A stretch of 64,000 nucleotides of DNA. Origin: Aurantiacibacter odishensis (lineage in GTDB: Bacteria > Pseudomonadota > Alphaproteobacteria > Sphingomonadales > Sphingomonadaceae). This document shows, piece by piece, positions 54,261 to 64,000 of the stretch (within the stretch, counting starts at the first letter, position 1; each line of letters begins with the position of its first letter). The position numbers were made by a program, and so were the translations under genes. The stretch is from assembly GCF_003605195.1 (NCBI RefSeq), contig NZ_QYOS01000020.1:1-64000 (forward strand), in the 5' to 3' direction. The notes below the pieces were generated by a model. It made no database searches. It saw only the letters and a program-made list of their open reading frames with translations, and was not told where the DNA came from.

Positions 54261-54307
54261 TTGACACGATCGAAATGCGCCAGTTTGGATAGATTCGTCC
54301 AAATTGG
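54261..54307 (+). promoter_or_regulatory. Candidate promoter and operator of the AraC-family gene
   Basis: TTGACA (54261-54266) is a good -35. A -10-like TTTGGAT starts 17-18 bp later. CCAGTTTGGA (54280-54289) and TCCAAATTGG (54298-54307) form an inverted repeat with 9 of 10 matches and an 8-bp spacer, overlapping the -10 region. It lies 22 bp upstream of the AraC gene and could be an autoregulatory operator. Confidence 0.5.
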
Positions 54308-54329
54308 AGTTATTGCCTTGTAGAATGTC

Positions 54330-55259
54330 ATGAACTTTGGTTTTGGTGCCGCGCTCGTCGGACCTTGCCGACGAATGGGGGCCATTATTTCGACGAAGCC
54401 GGAATTGCATGACGGGGTTGAAGTCCGGATCTACAGCCTGAATCCCCGGCTGCAGAATTACTTCACTGCGCTCTATTGTTTCTCTGTCGACATTGCCGAC
54501 GGGCGCGAGGTCGTCGATTGCCACTATCCGGATTGGGCCGGTGTCCATTTCCTTGCCGAAGGAGAGCCGCACCGGGTTTGCCTGTGGGGCGAAACACCCC
54601 GGGAGCGAGCGCCTTTTACGGCGAACGGGCCTACCAGCCGCGCCCTCAGCGTGCGCCTGCAGTCCAGCCAATTCTGGAGCATAGGACTCAATCCCATCGG
54701 GTGGTCCCGCTACGCCGAGGGCTCGGCAAGCGACATAGCCAACACGATTGTCGATGGTCATGACCATGCGGCTTTCGAACGGCTGGCCCCCATTCTCGAG
54801 ATTGCCCGCGAAGATCCCGGCGATCCCGACAGCACTGCGCGGCGGATGGAGGACTTCCTGTGCAACATCCGTTCTACGCGCAGCCCGCACGAGGAACAGG
54901 TCATCGCGCTGCATGAGGCGTTGCGAGACCCGGCGATCGGCGATGTGGAGGGGCTGGTTGAGCGCGTCGGCGTCAGCCGCAGGACGCTGGAGCGGCTCGC
55001 ATCGCGCTATTTCGGCTTCTCGCCAAAGCTGCTGCTGCGCCGACAGCGCTTCCTGCGCAGCCTCGGCAAGTATACCCGCAGTTCCGACAGCAACTGGAGC
55101 ACGTCGCTGGACGGGCATTACGTCGACCAGGCCCATTTCGTACGCGACTTTCGCGCCTTTATGGGCATGACGCCCAGCGAATACGTGCAGATGCCGCACC
55201 CCCTGTTGAAGGGGATTTTCACCCCCCGGCTGGCGGAACAGGGCGCGCATCAGGGCTGA
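54330..55259 (+). CDS. AraC-family transcriptional regulator
   Basis: A 309-residue DNA-binding regulator. The N-terminal half (about 20-180) is a ligand or dimerisation domain of unknown specificity (DFxVDIADGREVVDCHYPDW region). The C-terminal HTH_18 domain at about 200-295 has VEGLVERVGVSRRTLERLASRYFG, FSPKLLLRRQRFLRS and the GHYVDQAHFVRDFRAFMGMTPSEY helix, standard for AraC. I counted about 50% G+C across 54241-54480, lower than the flanks. The start at 54330 is uncertain; ATG 54375 is an alternative. It sits between rplT and pheS. Confidence 0.85.
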   Translation: MNFGFGAALVGPCRRMGAIISTKPELHDGVEVRIYSLNPRLQNYFTALYCFSVDIADGREVVDCHYPDWAGVHFLAEGEPHRVCLWGETPRERAPFTANGPTSRALSVRLQSSQFWSIGLNPIGWSRYAEGSASDIANTIVDGHDHAAFERLAPILEIAREDPGDPDSTARRMEDFLCNIRSTRSPHEEQVIALHEALRDPAIGDVEGLVERVGVSRRTLERLASRYFGFSPKLLLRRQRFLRSLGKYTRSSDSNWSTSLDGHYVDQAHFVRDFRAFMGMTPSEYVQMPHPLLKGIFTPRLAEQGAHQG

Positions 55260-55364
55260 CGGTGGCCCGTCCCGGTGAATTAGGGCTTGGGCGCCGGGCG
55301 GCAGGCGGCTAACAGGCGCGGCCAAAGCGCAAATCGTCCTGACCGTAGAACAAATCGAAGCACC

Positions 55365-56480
55365 ATGTCCGATCACCAACTCACTGCTCAAGAAGCGAGC
55401 ACCCGCATTGCCGAAGCGGCAGACCTGAGCGCGCTGGAAGCGCTGCGCGTCGAGTATCTCGGCAAGCAGGGCAGCATTTCCGGCCTGCTGAAGACTCTGG
55501 GCAAGATGAGCCCGGAAGAGCGGCAGGAAAAGGCGCCCGCCATCCAGGCGCTGCGCCAGTCGGTTGCCGATGCGCTGACCGCGCGCAAGGACGAGATGGA
55601 GGCCGCCGAACTCGAAGCGCGCCTCGCCACCGAAACGATTGACCTGACCCTGCCCGCGCCGCAAGCGCCGAAAGGCAGCGTGCACCCGGTGAGCCAGGTG
55701 ATGGACGAACTGGCGGAAATCTTTGCCGACCTCGGCTTCGCCGTCGCCACCGGGCCGGAGATCGAGGACGACTGGTACAACTTCACCGCGCTCAACATGC
55801 CCGAAAGCCACCCGGCGCGCGCGATGCACGATACCTTCTATTTCCCGGACGCCGCTCCCAAGGGCGGCAAGATGCTTCTGCGCACACATACCAGCCCGGT
55901 GCAGGTGCGCACCATGATGGCGGAAGGCGCCCCCTTACGCATCATTGCGCCCGGCCGTGTCTATCGCTCCGACAGCGATGCGACGCACACGCCGATGTTC
56001 CACCAGATCGAGGGGCTGGTGATTGACAGGGACATTCACCTCGGCCACCTGAAGTGGACGCTGGAAACCTTCCTGAAGGCATTCTTCGAGACAGAAGATA
56101 TCGTCCTGCGCCTGCGCCCCAGCTACTTCCCCTTCACCGAGCCGAGCGTCGAAGTCGATGTCGGCTTCGCCATCGAGAACGGCCAAGATGGAAAACTTCG
56201 GCGCATCCTTGGCGGCAGCGGTGACGAGCCGGGCCACGGCTGGATGGAACTGCTGGGTAGCGGCATGGTCAATCGCCGCGTGATCGAATTCGCAGGGCTG
56301 GACCCCGACGAGTGGCAGGGCTTTGCCTTCGGCTTGGGCGTGGATCGCCTGGCCATGCTGAAATACGGCATGGACGACCTGCGCGCCTTCTTTGACGGGG
56401 ATTCCCGCTGGCTGTCGCACTATGGCTTCAGCCCTTTCGACCAGCCCACCCTTTCCGCCGGCGTAGGAGCGAAGGCATGA
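55365..56480 (+). CDS. pheS: Phenylalanyl-tRNA synthetase alpha subunit
   Basis: Class II synthetase catalytic subunit, partner of PheT. The 371-residue product has an N-terminal coiled-coil (about 20-100) and the catalytic core: [20 protein letters not shown] near 125, [49 protein letters not shown] and [14 protein letters not shown]. The start ATG follows AACAAATCGAAGCACC and is inside an open frame from 55287, which I consider too long. It overlaps pheT by 4 bp (ATGA). Confidence 0.97.
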   Translation: MSDHQLTAQEASTRIAEAADLSALEALRVEYLGKQGSISGLLKTLGKMSPEERQEKAPAIQALRQSVADALTARKDEMEAAELEARLATETIDLTLPAPQAPKGSVHPVSQVMDELAEIFADLGFAVATGPEIEDDWYNFTALNMPESHPARAMHDTFYFPDAAPKGGKMLLRTHTSPVQVRTMMAEGAPLRIIAPGRVYRSDSDATHTPMFHQIEGLVIDRDIHLGHLKWTLETFLKAFFETEDIVLRLRPSYFPFTEPSVEVDVGFAIENGQDGKLRRILGGSGDEPGHGWMELLGSGMVNRRVIEFAGLDPDEWQGFAFGLGVDRLAMLKYGMDDLRAFFDGDSRWLSHYGFSPFDQPTLSAGVGAKA

Positions 56481-58867
56481 AGTTCTCGCTCGAATGGCTG
56501 ACCTATTTCCTCGAAACCGAGGCCAGCGTCGCCGAAATCGCCGCCAAGCTGAACGCCATCGGCATTGAGGTGGAAGACATCGAGGATCCGGCCGAGAAGC
56601 TGGAAGGCTTCCGCGTGGCCGAGGTGCTGACCGCCAAGCCGCACCCCGATGCCGACAAGTTGCAGGTGCTCACCGTGTCCACAGGAGAGGGCGATCCGCT
56701 GACCGTGGTCTGCGGCGCACCCAATGCCCGCGCGGGAATGAGGGGCGTGCTGGGCGTGGCAGGCGCCGTGGTGCCGGCCAACGGTATGAAGCTGCGCAAG
56801 TCGGAAATCCGCGGCGTCGAATCGAACGGCATGATGTGTTCGGTGCGCGAGCTGGAGTTGGGCGACGCGCACGAAGGCATCATCGAACTGCCCGAAGATG
56901 CTCCGGTGGGCGAAGACTTCGCCACCTACCACGGCGCATCGCCCGTGTTCGACGTGGCGATCACGCCCAACCGTCCCGATTGCATGGGCGTCTACGGCAT
57001 TGCCCGCGATTTGGCCGCAGCAGGGTTGGGCACGCTGAAGCCCCTGCGCGAGCATGACATTGCTGCCACGTTCCCCTGCCCGGTGGAAATCCGCACCGAC
57101 GATCCCGATGGCTGCCCGGCGTTCTACGGCCGCGTCATCAAGGGCGTGACCAATGGGGCAAGCCCCGAATGGATGCAGAAGCGCCTGATGGCGGCGGGCC
57201 AGCGCCCGATCAGCGCGCTGGTGGACATCACCAATTACATGATGCTGGCCTTCGGTCGACCGGCACACGTCTATGACCTTGCCAAGCTTTCCGGCCCGGT
57301 GGTCGCCCGCCGCGCGAAGGATGGCGAGAAGGTGCTGGCGTTGAACGAGAAGACCTACAACCTCGATTCCAGCATGACCGTGATCGCCGACGATAACGGC
57401 GTCCACGATATTGCCGGTATCATGGGCGGCGAAGAGTCTTCGGTGCAGCCCGAAACGACCGACGTATTGCTGGAGATCGCCTATTTCGATCCCGAAGCTA
57501 TCGGCGTGACGGGCCGCAAGCTGGGCATCGCCACCGATGCCCGCACCCGTTTCGAGCGGGGAGTGGATCCGGCATGGCTGGACAAGGGGCTGGAAAGCCT
57601 CACCAGCCTGATCCAGCGGTTCTGCGGCGGGGAGGCGAGCGAGATCGTGCGCGCCGGAACACCGCCCACGGAGCCGAAAGTCATCGCCTTCGATCCGGGC
57701 TTGACCGCGCGCCTTGGTGGAGTGGACGTGTCCGAGGCCGAACAGAAGCGCATCCTCGAAGCGCTCGATTTCGGTGTTGGCGCGGACTGGAACGTCACCT
57801 GTCCGCCGCGTCGTCACGACATCGAAGGCGCGGCCGACCTGGTTGAGGAAGTGGTGCGCATCCACGGCCTCGACAACGTAGCGAGCGTGGCCCTGCCGCG
57901 TGCCGAAGGCGTTGCCCGGCCCACCGCCACGCCGATGCAGGCGCTGGAACGGCGCCTGCGCCGCGGTGCTGCCGCGCGCGGTCTGAACGAGGCCGTGACG
58001 TGGTCTTTCCTGCCCACTCCGCAGGCTGAGCATTTCGCCGATGGCGATGCGCTGTGGGTGCTCGACAATCCCATCAGCGAGGACATGAAAGCCATGCGCC
58101 CCTCGCTCATCCCCGGCCTCCTGAGCGCGGCCAAGCGCGACGCCGATCGCGGCGCTGCCGGCTCGCGCCTGTTCGAGATCGGTCGCCGCTACCTGCGCGC
58201 AAAGGACGGATCGAGCGACGAACATGCCACTCTTGCGGTGGTGCTGGCGGGCGAGAAGACCCCGCGTGGCTGGTCCAATGGCAAGGCTGCGAAGTTCGAC
58301 GCCTTCGATGCCAAGGCGGAGGCCGAGGCGCTTCTTGCCGAGGCTGGCGCTCCGGTCGACAAGCTGATGGTGATGGGCGAGGCCGGCGGCCAGTTCCACC
58401 CCGGCCAGTCCGCCACCCTGCGGCTCGGCCCCAAGAACGTGCTCGCCCGCTTCGGCGCGCTGCATCCCGCAACGCTCGATGCCTTCGATATCGACGGACC
58501 GGTGGTGGCCGTGGAAATTTACCTCGATGCCATCCCTGCCAAGAAGGGGAAGGCCGGGTTCGAGAAGCCGGACTTCGCCCCGCCCGCGCTGCAGTCGGTG
58601 GAGCGCGACTTCGCCTTCCTCGTGCCGCAAGATCTTGCCGCGGCAGACCTGCTGCGCGCCGTGAGAGGCGCAGACAAGGCGAACATCGTCGATGCCCGCG
58701 TGTTCGACGTATTCGCAGGGCAGGGCGTGCCCGAAGGCAAGAAGTCGGTCGCCATCGAAGTGACGCTTCAGCCGGGTGAGAAGTCCTTCAAGGACGAGGA
58801 ACTGAAGGCGATCAGCGACAAGGTCGTCGCCGCTGCTGCAAAGCAGGGCGCGGAACTTCGCGGCTGA
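56477..58867 (+). CDS. pheT: Phenylalanyl-tRNA synthetase beta subunit
   Basis: 796-residue tRNA-binding and editing subunit of PheRS. The B1/tRNA-binding domain is at about 40-150 ([38 protein letters not shown]). The B3/B4 editing domain and a B5 segment ([17 protein letters not shown]) follow. The C-terminal FDX-ACB domain at about 700-796 has [29 protein letters not shown] and [19 protein letters not shown]. Its ATG overlaps the pheS stop by 4 bp. prfC starts 3 bp after its stop. Confidence 0.97.
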   Translation: MKFSLEWLTYFLETEASVAEIAAKLNAIGIEVEDIEDPAEKLEGFRVAEVLTAKPHPDADKLQVLTVSTGEGDPLTVVCGAPNARAGMRGVLGVAGAVVPANGMKLRKSEIRGVESNGMMCSVRELELGDAHEGIIELPEDAPVGEDFATYHGASPVFDVAITPNRPDCMGVYGIARDLAAAGLGTLKPLREHDIAATFPCPVEIRTDDPDGCPAFYGRVIKGVTNGASPEWMQKRLMAAGQRPISALVDITNYMMLAFGRPAHVYDLAKLSGPVVARRAKDGEKVLALNEKTYNLDSSMTVIADDNGVHDIAGIMGGEESSVQPETTDVLLEIAYFDPEAIGVTGRKLGIATDARTRFERGVDPAWLDKGLESLTSLIQRFCGGEASEIVRAGTPPTEPKVIAFDPGLTARLGGVDVSEAEQKRILEALDFGVGADWNVTCPPRRHDIEGAADLVEEVVRIHGLDNVASVALPRAEGVARPTATPMQALERRLRRGAAARGLNEAVTWSFLPTPQAEHFADGDALWVLDNPISEDMKAMRPSLIPGLLSAAKRDADRGAAGSRLFEIGRRYLRAKDGSSDEHATLAVVLAGEKTPRGWSNGKAAKFDAFDAKAEAEALLAEAGAPVDKLMVMGEAGGQFHPGQSATLRLGPKNVLARFGALHPATLDAFDIDGPVVAVEIYLDAIPAKKGKAGFEKPDFAPPALQSVERDFAFLVPQDLAAADLLRAVRGADKANIVDARVFDVFAGQGVPEGKKSVAIEVTLQPGEKSFKDEELKAISDKVVAAAAKQGAELRG

Positions 58868-58870
58868 TCC

Positions 58871-60406
58871 ATGACGTCCAATCGCCGAACATTCGCGATC
58901 ATCTCGCACCCCGACGCCGGTAAGACCACGCTGACGGAAAAGCTGCTGCTGCAAGGCGGCGCAATCCACCAGGCGGGGCTTGTGAAAGCGCGCGGTGCTG
59001 CACGGCGGGCGCGCTCGGACTGGATGAAGATCGAGCAGCAGCGCGGCATCTCGGTCACCTCCTCCGTGATGACCTTCGAGAAGGAATACGATGGTGAAAC
59101 CATCACCTTCAACCTTCTCGACACCCCGGGACACGAGGATTTCTCCGAAGACACCTACCGCACGCTGACCGCAGTCGATTCCGCCATCATGGTGATCGAC
59201 GCGGCCAAGGGTATCGAGCCGCAGACGCGCAAGCTGTTCGAGGTGTGTCGCCTGCGCTCCGTCCCGATCATCACCTTCGTCAACAAGGTGGACCGCGAAG
59301 GCCGCGACCCGTTCGAGACGCTGGACGAAGTGGCCGACATGCTGGCGCTGGATGTCAGCCCGCAGATGTGGCCCATCGGCATGGGCGGCCTGTTCGAAGG
59401 CCTGCTGGACTTCAAGACCGGCGAAGTCGCGCGACCCGAAGGCGATTCGAAGGAATATCTCGGCAAGCGCGAGGCGAATGCCGACATCCCCGAACAGTAT
59501 GCGGAGGAAGCGGAGCTTGCGCAAGCGGGCTATCCCGAATTCGACCTCGAAGCCTATCGCAACGGCGACCTGACGCCGGTTTACTTCGGTTCGGCGCTGA
59601 AGAACTTCGGGGTCGAGGAACTGATCGACGCCATCGCCCAAATTGCCCCGCCGCCGCGCCCGCAGCCCGCAGGCGAGACAAAGATCGGCCCGGAACATGA
59701 CGAGGTTTCCGGCTTCATCTTCAAGGTGCAGGCCAACATGGACCCGAACCACCGCGACCGCATCGCTTTCATGAGGCAGGTGTCTGGCACCTTCAAACGC
59801 GGCATGAAGCTGACCCCCTCGGGCCTCGGCAAGCCCATTGCCGTCCATTCCCCGATCCTGTTCTTCGCGCAGGACCGCGAGATTGCCGATACGGCGGAGC
59901 CGGGCGATATCATCGGCATTCCCAACCACGGCACCCTGCGAGTTGGCGATACGCTTTCGGAAAAGAACGAGATCCGCTTCACCGGCCTGCCCAACTTCGC
60001 GCCGGAAATCCTGCGCCGCGTGCAGTTGAAGGACCCGACCAAGACCAAGCAATTGCGCAAGGCGCTGGACGACCTTTCGGAAGAGGGCGTGATCCAGGTC
60101 TTCTATCCGGAGATCGGCGGCAGCAGCATCGTCGGCGTGGTCGGCCAGTTGCAGCTCGATGTGCTCGTGTCGCGTCTCGGCGCGGAATACAAGGTGGATG
60201 CAGGGCTGGAGGCCTCGCCCTTTGCCACCGCGCGCTGGCTGAAGGGTTCGGACGCCGCGCTGCGCGAGTTCGAGCGGTTCAACCAGGGCAACCTGGCGCG
60301 CGACCGCGACGGCGACCTCGTTTTCATGGCGAAGAGCGCGTGGGACGTGGGCTACCAGGAAGAGAAGAACCCGGACCTCACCTTCTCCGCCACCAAGGAG
60401 CGGTGA
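58871..60406 (+). CDS. prfC: Peptide chain release factor 3
   Basis: Translational GTPase that recycles RF1/RF2 after termination. The 511-residue product has the G motifs: G1 ISHPDAGKTTLTEKL near 11-25, G2 EQQRGISVTSSV near 57-68, G3 NLLDTPGHEDFSEDT near 80-94, G4 FVNKVDREGRDPF near 136-148. RF3-specific words are WPIGMGGLFEGLLDF and the C-terminal KSAWDVGYQEEKNPDL. It is 3 bp after pheT, an unusual operon partner but consistent with a translation gene cluster. Length is slightly under E. coli RF3 (529). Confidence 0.95.
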   Translation: MTSNRRTFAIISHPDAGKTTLTEKLLLQGGAIHQAGLVKARGAARRARSDWMKIEQQRGISVTSSVMTFEKEYDGETITFNLLDTPGHEDFSEDTYRTLTAVDSAIMVIDAAKGIEPQTRKLFEVCRLRSVPIITFVNKVDREGRDPFETLDEVADMLALDVSPQMWPIGMGGLFEGLLDFKTGEVARPEGDSKEYLGKREANADIPEQYAEEAELAQAGYPEFDLEAYRNGDLTPVYFGSALKNFGVEELIDAIAQIAPPPRPQPAGETKIGPEHDEVSGFIFKVQANMDPNHRDRIAFMRQVSGTFKRGMKLTPSGLGKPIAVHSPILFFAQDREIADTAEPGDIIGIPNHGTLRVGDTLSEKNEIRFTGLPNFAPEILRRVQLKDPTKTKQLRKALDDLSEEGVIQVFYPEIGGSSIVGVVGQLQLDVLVSRLGAEYKVDAGLEASPFATARWLKGSDAALREFERFNQGNLARDRDGDLVFMAKSAWDVGYQEEKNPDLTFSATKER

Positions 60407-60437
60407 CAGGGCGCGGCCTCTCGCGTAGGTTGCCTCC

Positions 60438-61013
60438 ATGTCCGACTTCTTCGACGAACTGAACTTCAAGCACATCGAGATGATCGAGGACCAGCCGGTC
60501 TTCTTCGTCGCGACTGCCGCTGCCGATGCGCGCATCAACCTTTCGCCAAAGGGCCTGCGCGACACCTTTCGCGTGCTGTCTCCCGGCCGCGTCGCCTATC
60601 TCGACCTTGGCGGATCGGGCAACGAGACGAACGCGCACCTGCTGGCGGACGGGCGAATTACGCTGATGTTCTGCAATTTCCAGCAGCCCGCGCTGATCCT
60701 GCGCATCTATGGCAAGGGCAGGCCGGTACTGCCGTGGGAGAGCGGGTGGGACGAGATCGCCCAGCACTTCATCCTCCTGCCCGGCACGCGGCAGATCTTC
60801 GATATCGAGGTGGAAAGCGTGCAGACAAGCTGCGGCTGGGGTGTGCCATTCATGGAGTACGAGCGGGAGCGCAAGACGCTGCTGAAAGCGCACAGCAATG
60901 CCGACCCGCAGGAATGGGCAGGCAAGCACAAGCGCCGCCGCGAAAGCATCGACGGCCTGCCGACGCGCACCACGGACCGCTATATCGCCGGGGACGTGCC
61001 GCAGGACGGCTGA
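60438..61013 (+). CDS. Pyridoxamine 5'-phosphate oxidase-family flavin protein
   Basis: A 191-residue split-barrel protein. The start DFFDELNFKHIEMIEDQPVFF, DARINLSPKGLRDTFRVLSP, YLDLGGSGNETNAHLLADGRI and MFCNFQQPALILRIYGKG are the wording of the FMN-binding PNPOx-like subgroup with no known substrate. The C-terminal CGWGVPFMEYERERKTLL is a common feature. It is not a full PdxH, so vitamin B6 synthesis is unlikely. It is 31 bp after prfC and its stop shares a base with the EEP gene. Confidence 0.85.
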   Translation: MSDFFDELNFKHIEMIEDQPVFFVATAAADARINLSPKGLRDTFRVLSPGRVAYLDLGGSGNETNAHLLADGRITLMFCNFQQPALILRIYGKGRPVLPWESGWDEIAQHFILLPGTRQIFDIEVESVQTSCGWGVPFMEYERERKTLLKAHSNADPQEWAGKHKRRRESIDGLPTRTTDRYIAGDVPQDG

Positions 61014-61702
61014 TGCAGCTCACTTTCGCCAGCTACAACATTCACAAGGGCGTGGGGCTGGACCGGCGCCGCGATCCCGATCGCATCCTGTCGGTGATCG
61101 AGGAGCTGGATGCCGATGTCATCGCCCTGCAGGAAGTGGACGAGCGGTTTGGCACCCGGCGCGCCGTGCTCGATCAGGAGGAGCTCAGCGACAACGGCTG
61201 GCAGATCGTTGCTCACTCCACCAAGCCTGCCAGCATGGGCTGGCATGGCAACGCCCTGCTGGTGCGCGACAGGCTGGAGGTGCTGGAAGTGGAGGCCGAG
61301 ACTCTGCCTCAGCTCGAACCGCGCGGAGCGGTGCGGGCGCAATTGCGTGCCCACGGCCAGCAGATCTGCGTCACCTCGATGCACCTCGACCTGTCAGGCC
61401 TGCTGCGCAAGCGGCAGTTCGCGCACCTGTGTAACAACTCGCGCGCACCCGGCCTGCCAGCCGTGATGCTGGGCGACTGCAATGAATGGATACGCCCCAT
61501 CGGCGGCGAACGCGGCCTTGCGGCGCACTGGGACATGGTGGAACCCGGCAAGAGTTTCCCCGCACGCAGACCCCTGCTGGCCCTCGACAGGCTGATGCAT
61601 ACGCCACACTGGAAACTGGAAAAGGCCGAAGTTCACGCAAGCCCGCTGGCACGGCAGGCATCGGACCACCTGCCGATAAAAGTGACATTGAGCCTATCGT
61701 AA
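61013..61702 (+). CDS. Endonuclease/exonuclease/phosphatase (EEP)-family hydrolase
   Basis: A 229-residue metal-dependent hydrolase. The EEP catalytic residues are visible: ASYNIHKGVG near 6-15, ALQEVDERFG near 38-47, VMLGDCNEW near 151-159, and the final ASDHLPIKVTL near 215-225. This is the short DNase I/sphingomyelinase-like form, so it may act on DNA, phospholipids or phosphate esters; substrate unknown. The ATG overlaps the stop of the PNPOx-like gene (TGATG). The 175-bp gap after it carries the glnB promoter. Confidence 0.87.
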   Translation: MQLTFASYNIHKGVGLDRRRDPDRILSVIEELDADVIALQEVDERFGTRRAVLDQEELSDNGWQIVAHSTKPASMGWHGNALLVRDRLEVLEVEAETLPQLEPRGAVRAQLRAHGQQICVTSMHLDLSGLLRKRQFAHLCNNSRAPGLPAVMLGDCNEWIRPIGGERGLAAHWDMVEPGKSFPARRPLLALDRLMHTPHWKLEKAEVHASPLARQASDHLPIKVTLSLS

Positions 61703-61811
61703 GCACGGTGCTGCCCAAAAATTAGGCGCGCTGCCTGCGAATTGAGCGTTGAGGGAGCGCCACAACGCCGATCATCCCGTCAAGTTCCGGTAAACATTCA
61801 CATCCCTGCAT

Positions 61812-61828
61812 TTGGCACGGCTGTTGCA
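61812..61828 (+). promoter_or_regulatory. Sigma-54 (RpoN) promoter of glnB-amtB
   Basis: TTGGCACGGCTGTTGCA (61812-61828) matches the sigma-54 consensus TTGGCACG-N4-TTGCA, with the invariant GG (61814-61815) and GC (61826-61827) 10 bp apart. It lies 50 bp upstream of the glnB ATG. Dependence on NtrC is expected from family biology; no clear NtrC site is visible. Confidence 0.85.
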
Positions 61829-61868
61829 ACGCAGCATCCGCGGCCGGGAGCAACCCGGCAAGTCATAG

Positions 61869-62216
<348 letters not shown>

Positions 62217-62233
62217 TCAGGGGGTCAGACAAA

Positions 62234-63571
62234 ATGAAATCTGCAATTCTCAAGACTGGCGCCGTCGCTGTGACCGCGCTGCTTGCATCCAGCCCGGCCT
62301 TCGCGGCCCCGGCTGCCGATGCCGCCGCCGAAGTGGCGGCCGACGCCGTGGGTGGAGGCACCGCCTACATTTTCAACACGCTGCTGTTCCTTATCGGCGG
62401 CTTCCTGGTGATGTGGATGGCGGCGGGCTTCGCCATGCTCGAAGCGGGCCTCGTGCGCGCCAAGAACACCTCCACCCAGTGTCTCAAGAACATCGGCCTC
62501 TATTCGATTGCCGGCCTGATGTTCTGGGTCATCGGCTATAACATTGCCTACCCGGGCGACTTCAACGGCTTCATTGGTGGTTTCAGCGGCCCTTACGGTA
62601 CACAGGGCGTCGGTGAAGCCGATCTGGAGACGGGCTACTCGGTCGCTTCCGATTGGTTCTTCCAGATGGTCTTCTGCGCCACCACCGCCTCGATCGTTTC
62701 GGGCACCTTGGCGGAGCGCATCAAGATCGTGCCATTCTTCATTTTCGTGACCATCCTCACCGGTGTGATCTACCCGGTCGTAGTCAGCTGGGAATGGGGT
62801 GGTGGCTTCCTTGACCAGATGGACTTCTCCGACTTCGCCGGTTCGACCTTGGTGCACTCCACCGGTGGCTGGGCCGCCCTCGTCGGTGCGCTGATCCTGG
62901 GCCCGCGCCTTGGCCGCTACACCGATGGCAAGGTCAACGTGTTCCCCGGTACCAACATTCCGCTGGCAACGCTGGGCACCTTCATCCTGTGGCTCGGCTG
63001 GTTCGGCTTCAACGGCGCATCGCAGCTGGCGATGGGCACCGTGGGTGACGTGTCGGACGTGTCGAAGATCTTCGTGAACACCAATATGGCTGCCTGCGGC
63101 GGCGTGGTTACCGCGATCATCCTGACGCAGCTTCGCTACAAGAAGGCGGATGTGACCATGGCGATGAACGGCGCGCTGGCTGGTCTCGTGTCGATCACCG
63201 CCGAGCCGCTGATGCCGAGTGTCGGCCAGTCGATCCTGATCGGCGCAATCGGTGGTGTCATCGTGGTCTTCACAGTTCCGCTGCTCGACAAGCTCAAGAT
63301 CGACGACGTCGTCGGCGCCATCCCCGTCCACCTGTTCGCAGGCATCTGGGGCACGCTGATCGTCTGCTGGAGCAATCCGGACGTGCCGCTCGGTGCGCAG
63401 ATTACCGGTGTCGCCGCAACAGCTGTCTGGGTGGGTGTCGCTTCGGCCATCGTGTGGTTCGCACTCAAGGCAACCATCGGCCTGCGCCCCTCCGCCGAGA
63501 TCGAGACCGCCGGCCTCGACATCCACGAAACCGGCGTGGAAGCCTATCCGGGTCTCGCCAACCAGGCGTAA
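62234..63571 (+). CDS. amtB: Ammonium transporter
   Basis: A 445-residue inner-membrane ammonium channel. A cleavable signal peptide (MKSAILKTGAVAVTALLASS-type, cut near AFA) precedes about 11 TM helices. Motifs: AGFAMLEAGLVRAKNT near 58-73, DFAGSTLVHSTGGWAAL near 198-214 with one of the twin His, and IPVHLFAGIWGTL near 357-369 with the other. GlnB would block it under nitrogen excess. The gene ends 94 bp before a rho-independent terminator. Confidence 0.96.
   Translation: MKSAILKTGAVAVTALLASSPAFAAPAADAAAEVAADAVGGGTAYIFNTLLFLIGGFLVMWMAAGFAMLEAGLVRAKNTSTQCLKNIGLYSIAGLMFWVIGYNIAYPGDFNGFIGGFSGPYGTQGVGEADLETGYSVASDWFFQMVFCATTASIVSGTLAERIKIVPFFIFVTILTGVIYPVVVSWEWGGGFLDQMDFSDFAGSTLVHSTGGWAALVGALILGPRLGRYTDGKVNVFPGTNIPLATLGTFILWLGWFGFNGASQLAMGTVGDVSDVSKIFVNTNMAACGGVVTAIILTQLRYKKADVTMAMNGALAGLVSITAEPLMPSVGQSILIGAIGGVIVVFTVPLLDKLKIDDVVGAIPVHLFAGIWGTLIVCWSNPDVPLGAQITGVAATAVWVGVASAIVWFALKATIGLRPSAEIETAGLDIHETGVEAYPGLANQA

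Positions 63572-64000
<429 letters not shown>

Noticed and set aside
56420-60565. A very long minus-strand open frame (1381 codons) opposite pheT and prfC
   Set aside because: It mirrors the codon structure of the well-supported plus-strand genes, is compositionally odd (His/Arg/Gly-rich), and has no recognisable domain.
61764-61788. Third GGAAC-N16-CGTT match, on the minus strand
   Set aside because: No minus-strand gene lies downstream, and such short matches are expected by chance.

Overview
The window is a GC-rich chromosomal segment from an alphaproteobacterium, most likely of the order Sphingomonadales and plausibly the family Erythrobacteraceae. The evidence is a MipZ division-site ATPase, a fused-style petABC cytochrome bc1 operon, a CysQ/HisN-type phosphatase pair, a short conserved RAQLR-type basic protein after gpmA, a TonB/ExbB/ExbD/ExbD cluster of the sphingomonad kind, EcfG-like (GGAAC-N16/17-CGTT) promoters, and a palindromic CTTCGACAGG/CCTGTCGAAG repeat. 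The family assignment is an inference. I see no rRNA, phage, insertion sequence or CRISPR array. Almost all DNA is coding, and the genes are mostly housekeeping.

Layout. 1-5.6 kb: etfBA (minus), an ExoD-family membrane protein, sucC (minus), a CysQ-like phosphatase, and an OmpA lipoprotein (minus). 5.7-7.0 kb: a CNNM/CorC-type transporter. 7.0-7.3 kb: a non-coding, hairpin-rich element bounded by inverted repeats. 7.3-16.3 kb: a tightly packed minus-strand operon, short basic protein-gpmA-purE-purK-folA-M19 dipeptidase-ribF-ileS-lspA-DUF3035 lipoprotein, with most junctions overlapping or separated by a few bases. 16.4-25.9 kb: tRNA-Thr, a YdbS/YdbT PH-domain pair, a PRC-barrel protein, a small GNAT protein, threonine aldolase with an EamA transporter, an SDR protein, pepN and pgeF.

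26-29.4 kb: petABC followed by apt. 29.5-32.1 kb: a cation/proton antiporter coupled to an OmpA lipoprotein, then tRNA-Gly. 32.2-36.5 kb: panC (minus), then mipZ, a membrane J-domain protein, phosphomannomutase and a DUF2059 protein. 36.7-40.5 kb: an AmpG-like MFS permease and a ligase-associated DEXH helicase. 40.6-45.0 kb (minus): tonB-exbB-exbD-exbD, a terminator, then two more exbD-like genes and a PhyH-type dioxygenase. 45.4-52.3 kb: an unknown lipoprotein, hom, a small secreted protein (minus), glpX, a TerC protein, prs, hisN and a GGCT-like protein. 52.4-58.9 kb: rpmI-rplT, an intervening unknown secreted protein plus an AraC regulator, then pheST. 58.9-61.7 kb: prfC, a PNPOx-like protein and an EEP nuclease-like protein. 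61.8-64 kb: a sigma-54 promoter driving glnB-amtB, then a second P-II gene cut by the window end.

Themes. There are respiration and electron transfer genes (ETF, SucC, bc1), and translation genes (IleRS, PheST, L35/L20, RF3, two tRNAs). Central metabolism is represented by purines, folate, flavin, pantothenate, PRPP, FBPase, homoserine and histidinol phosphate. Envelope energy and transport genes include the TonB system, AmpG-like permease, LspA, PgeF and OmpA lipoproteins. Nitrogen sensing is represented by P-II and AmtB. The most unusual points are the four-ExbD cluster, in which one ExbD-like protein has lost the membrane aspartate; the inverted-repeat-bounded element at 7055-7306; a PgeF lacking the usual N-terminal segment; a low-GC insertion in the IleRS editing region; and a lower-GC AraC gene with an operator-like palindrome between rplT and pheS.
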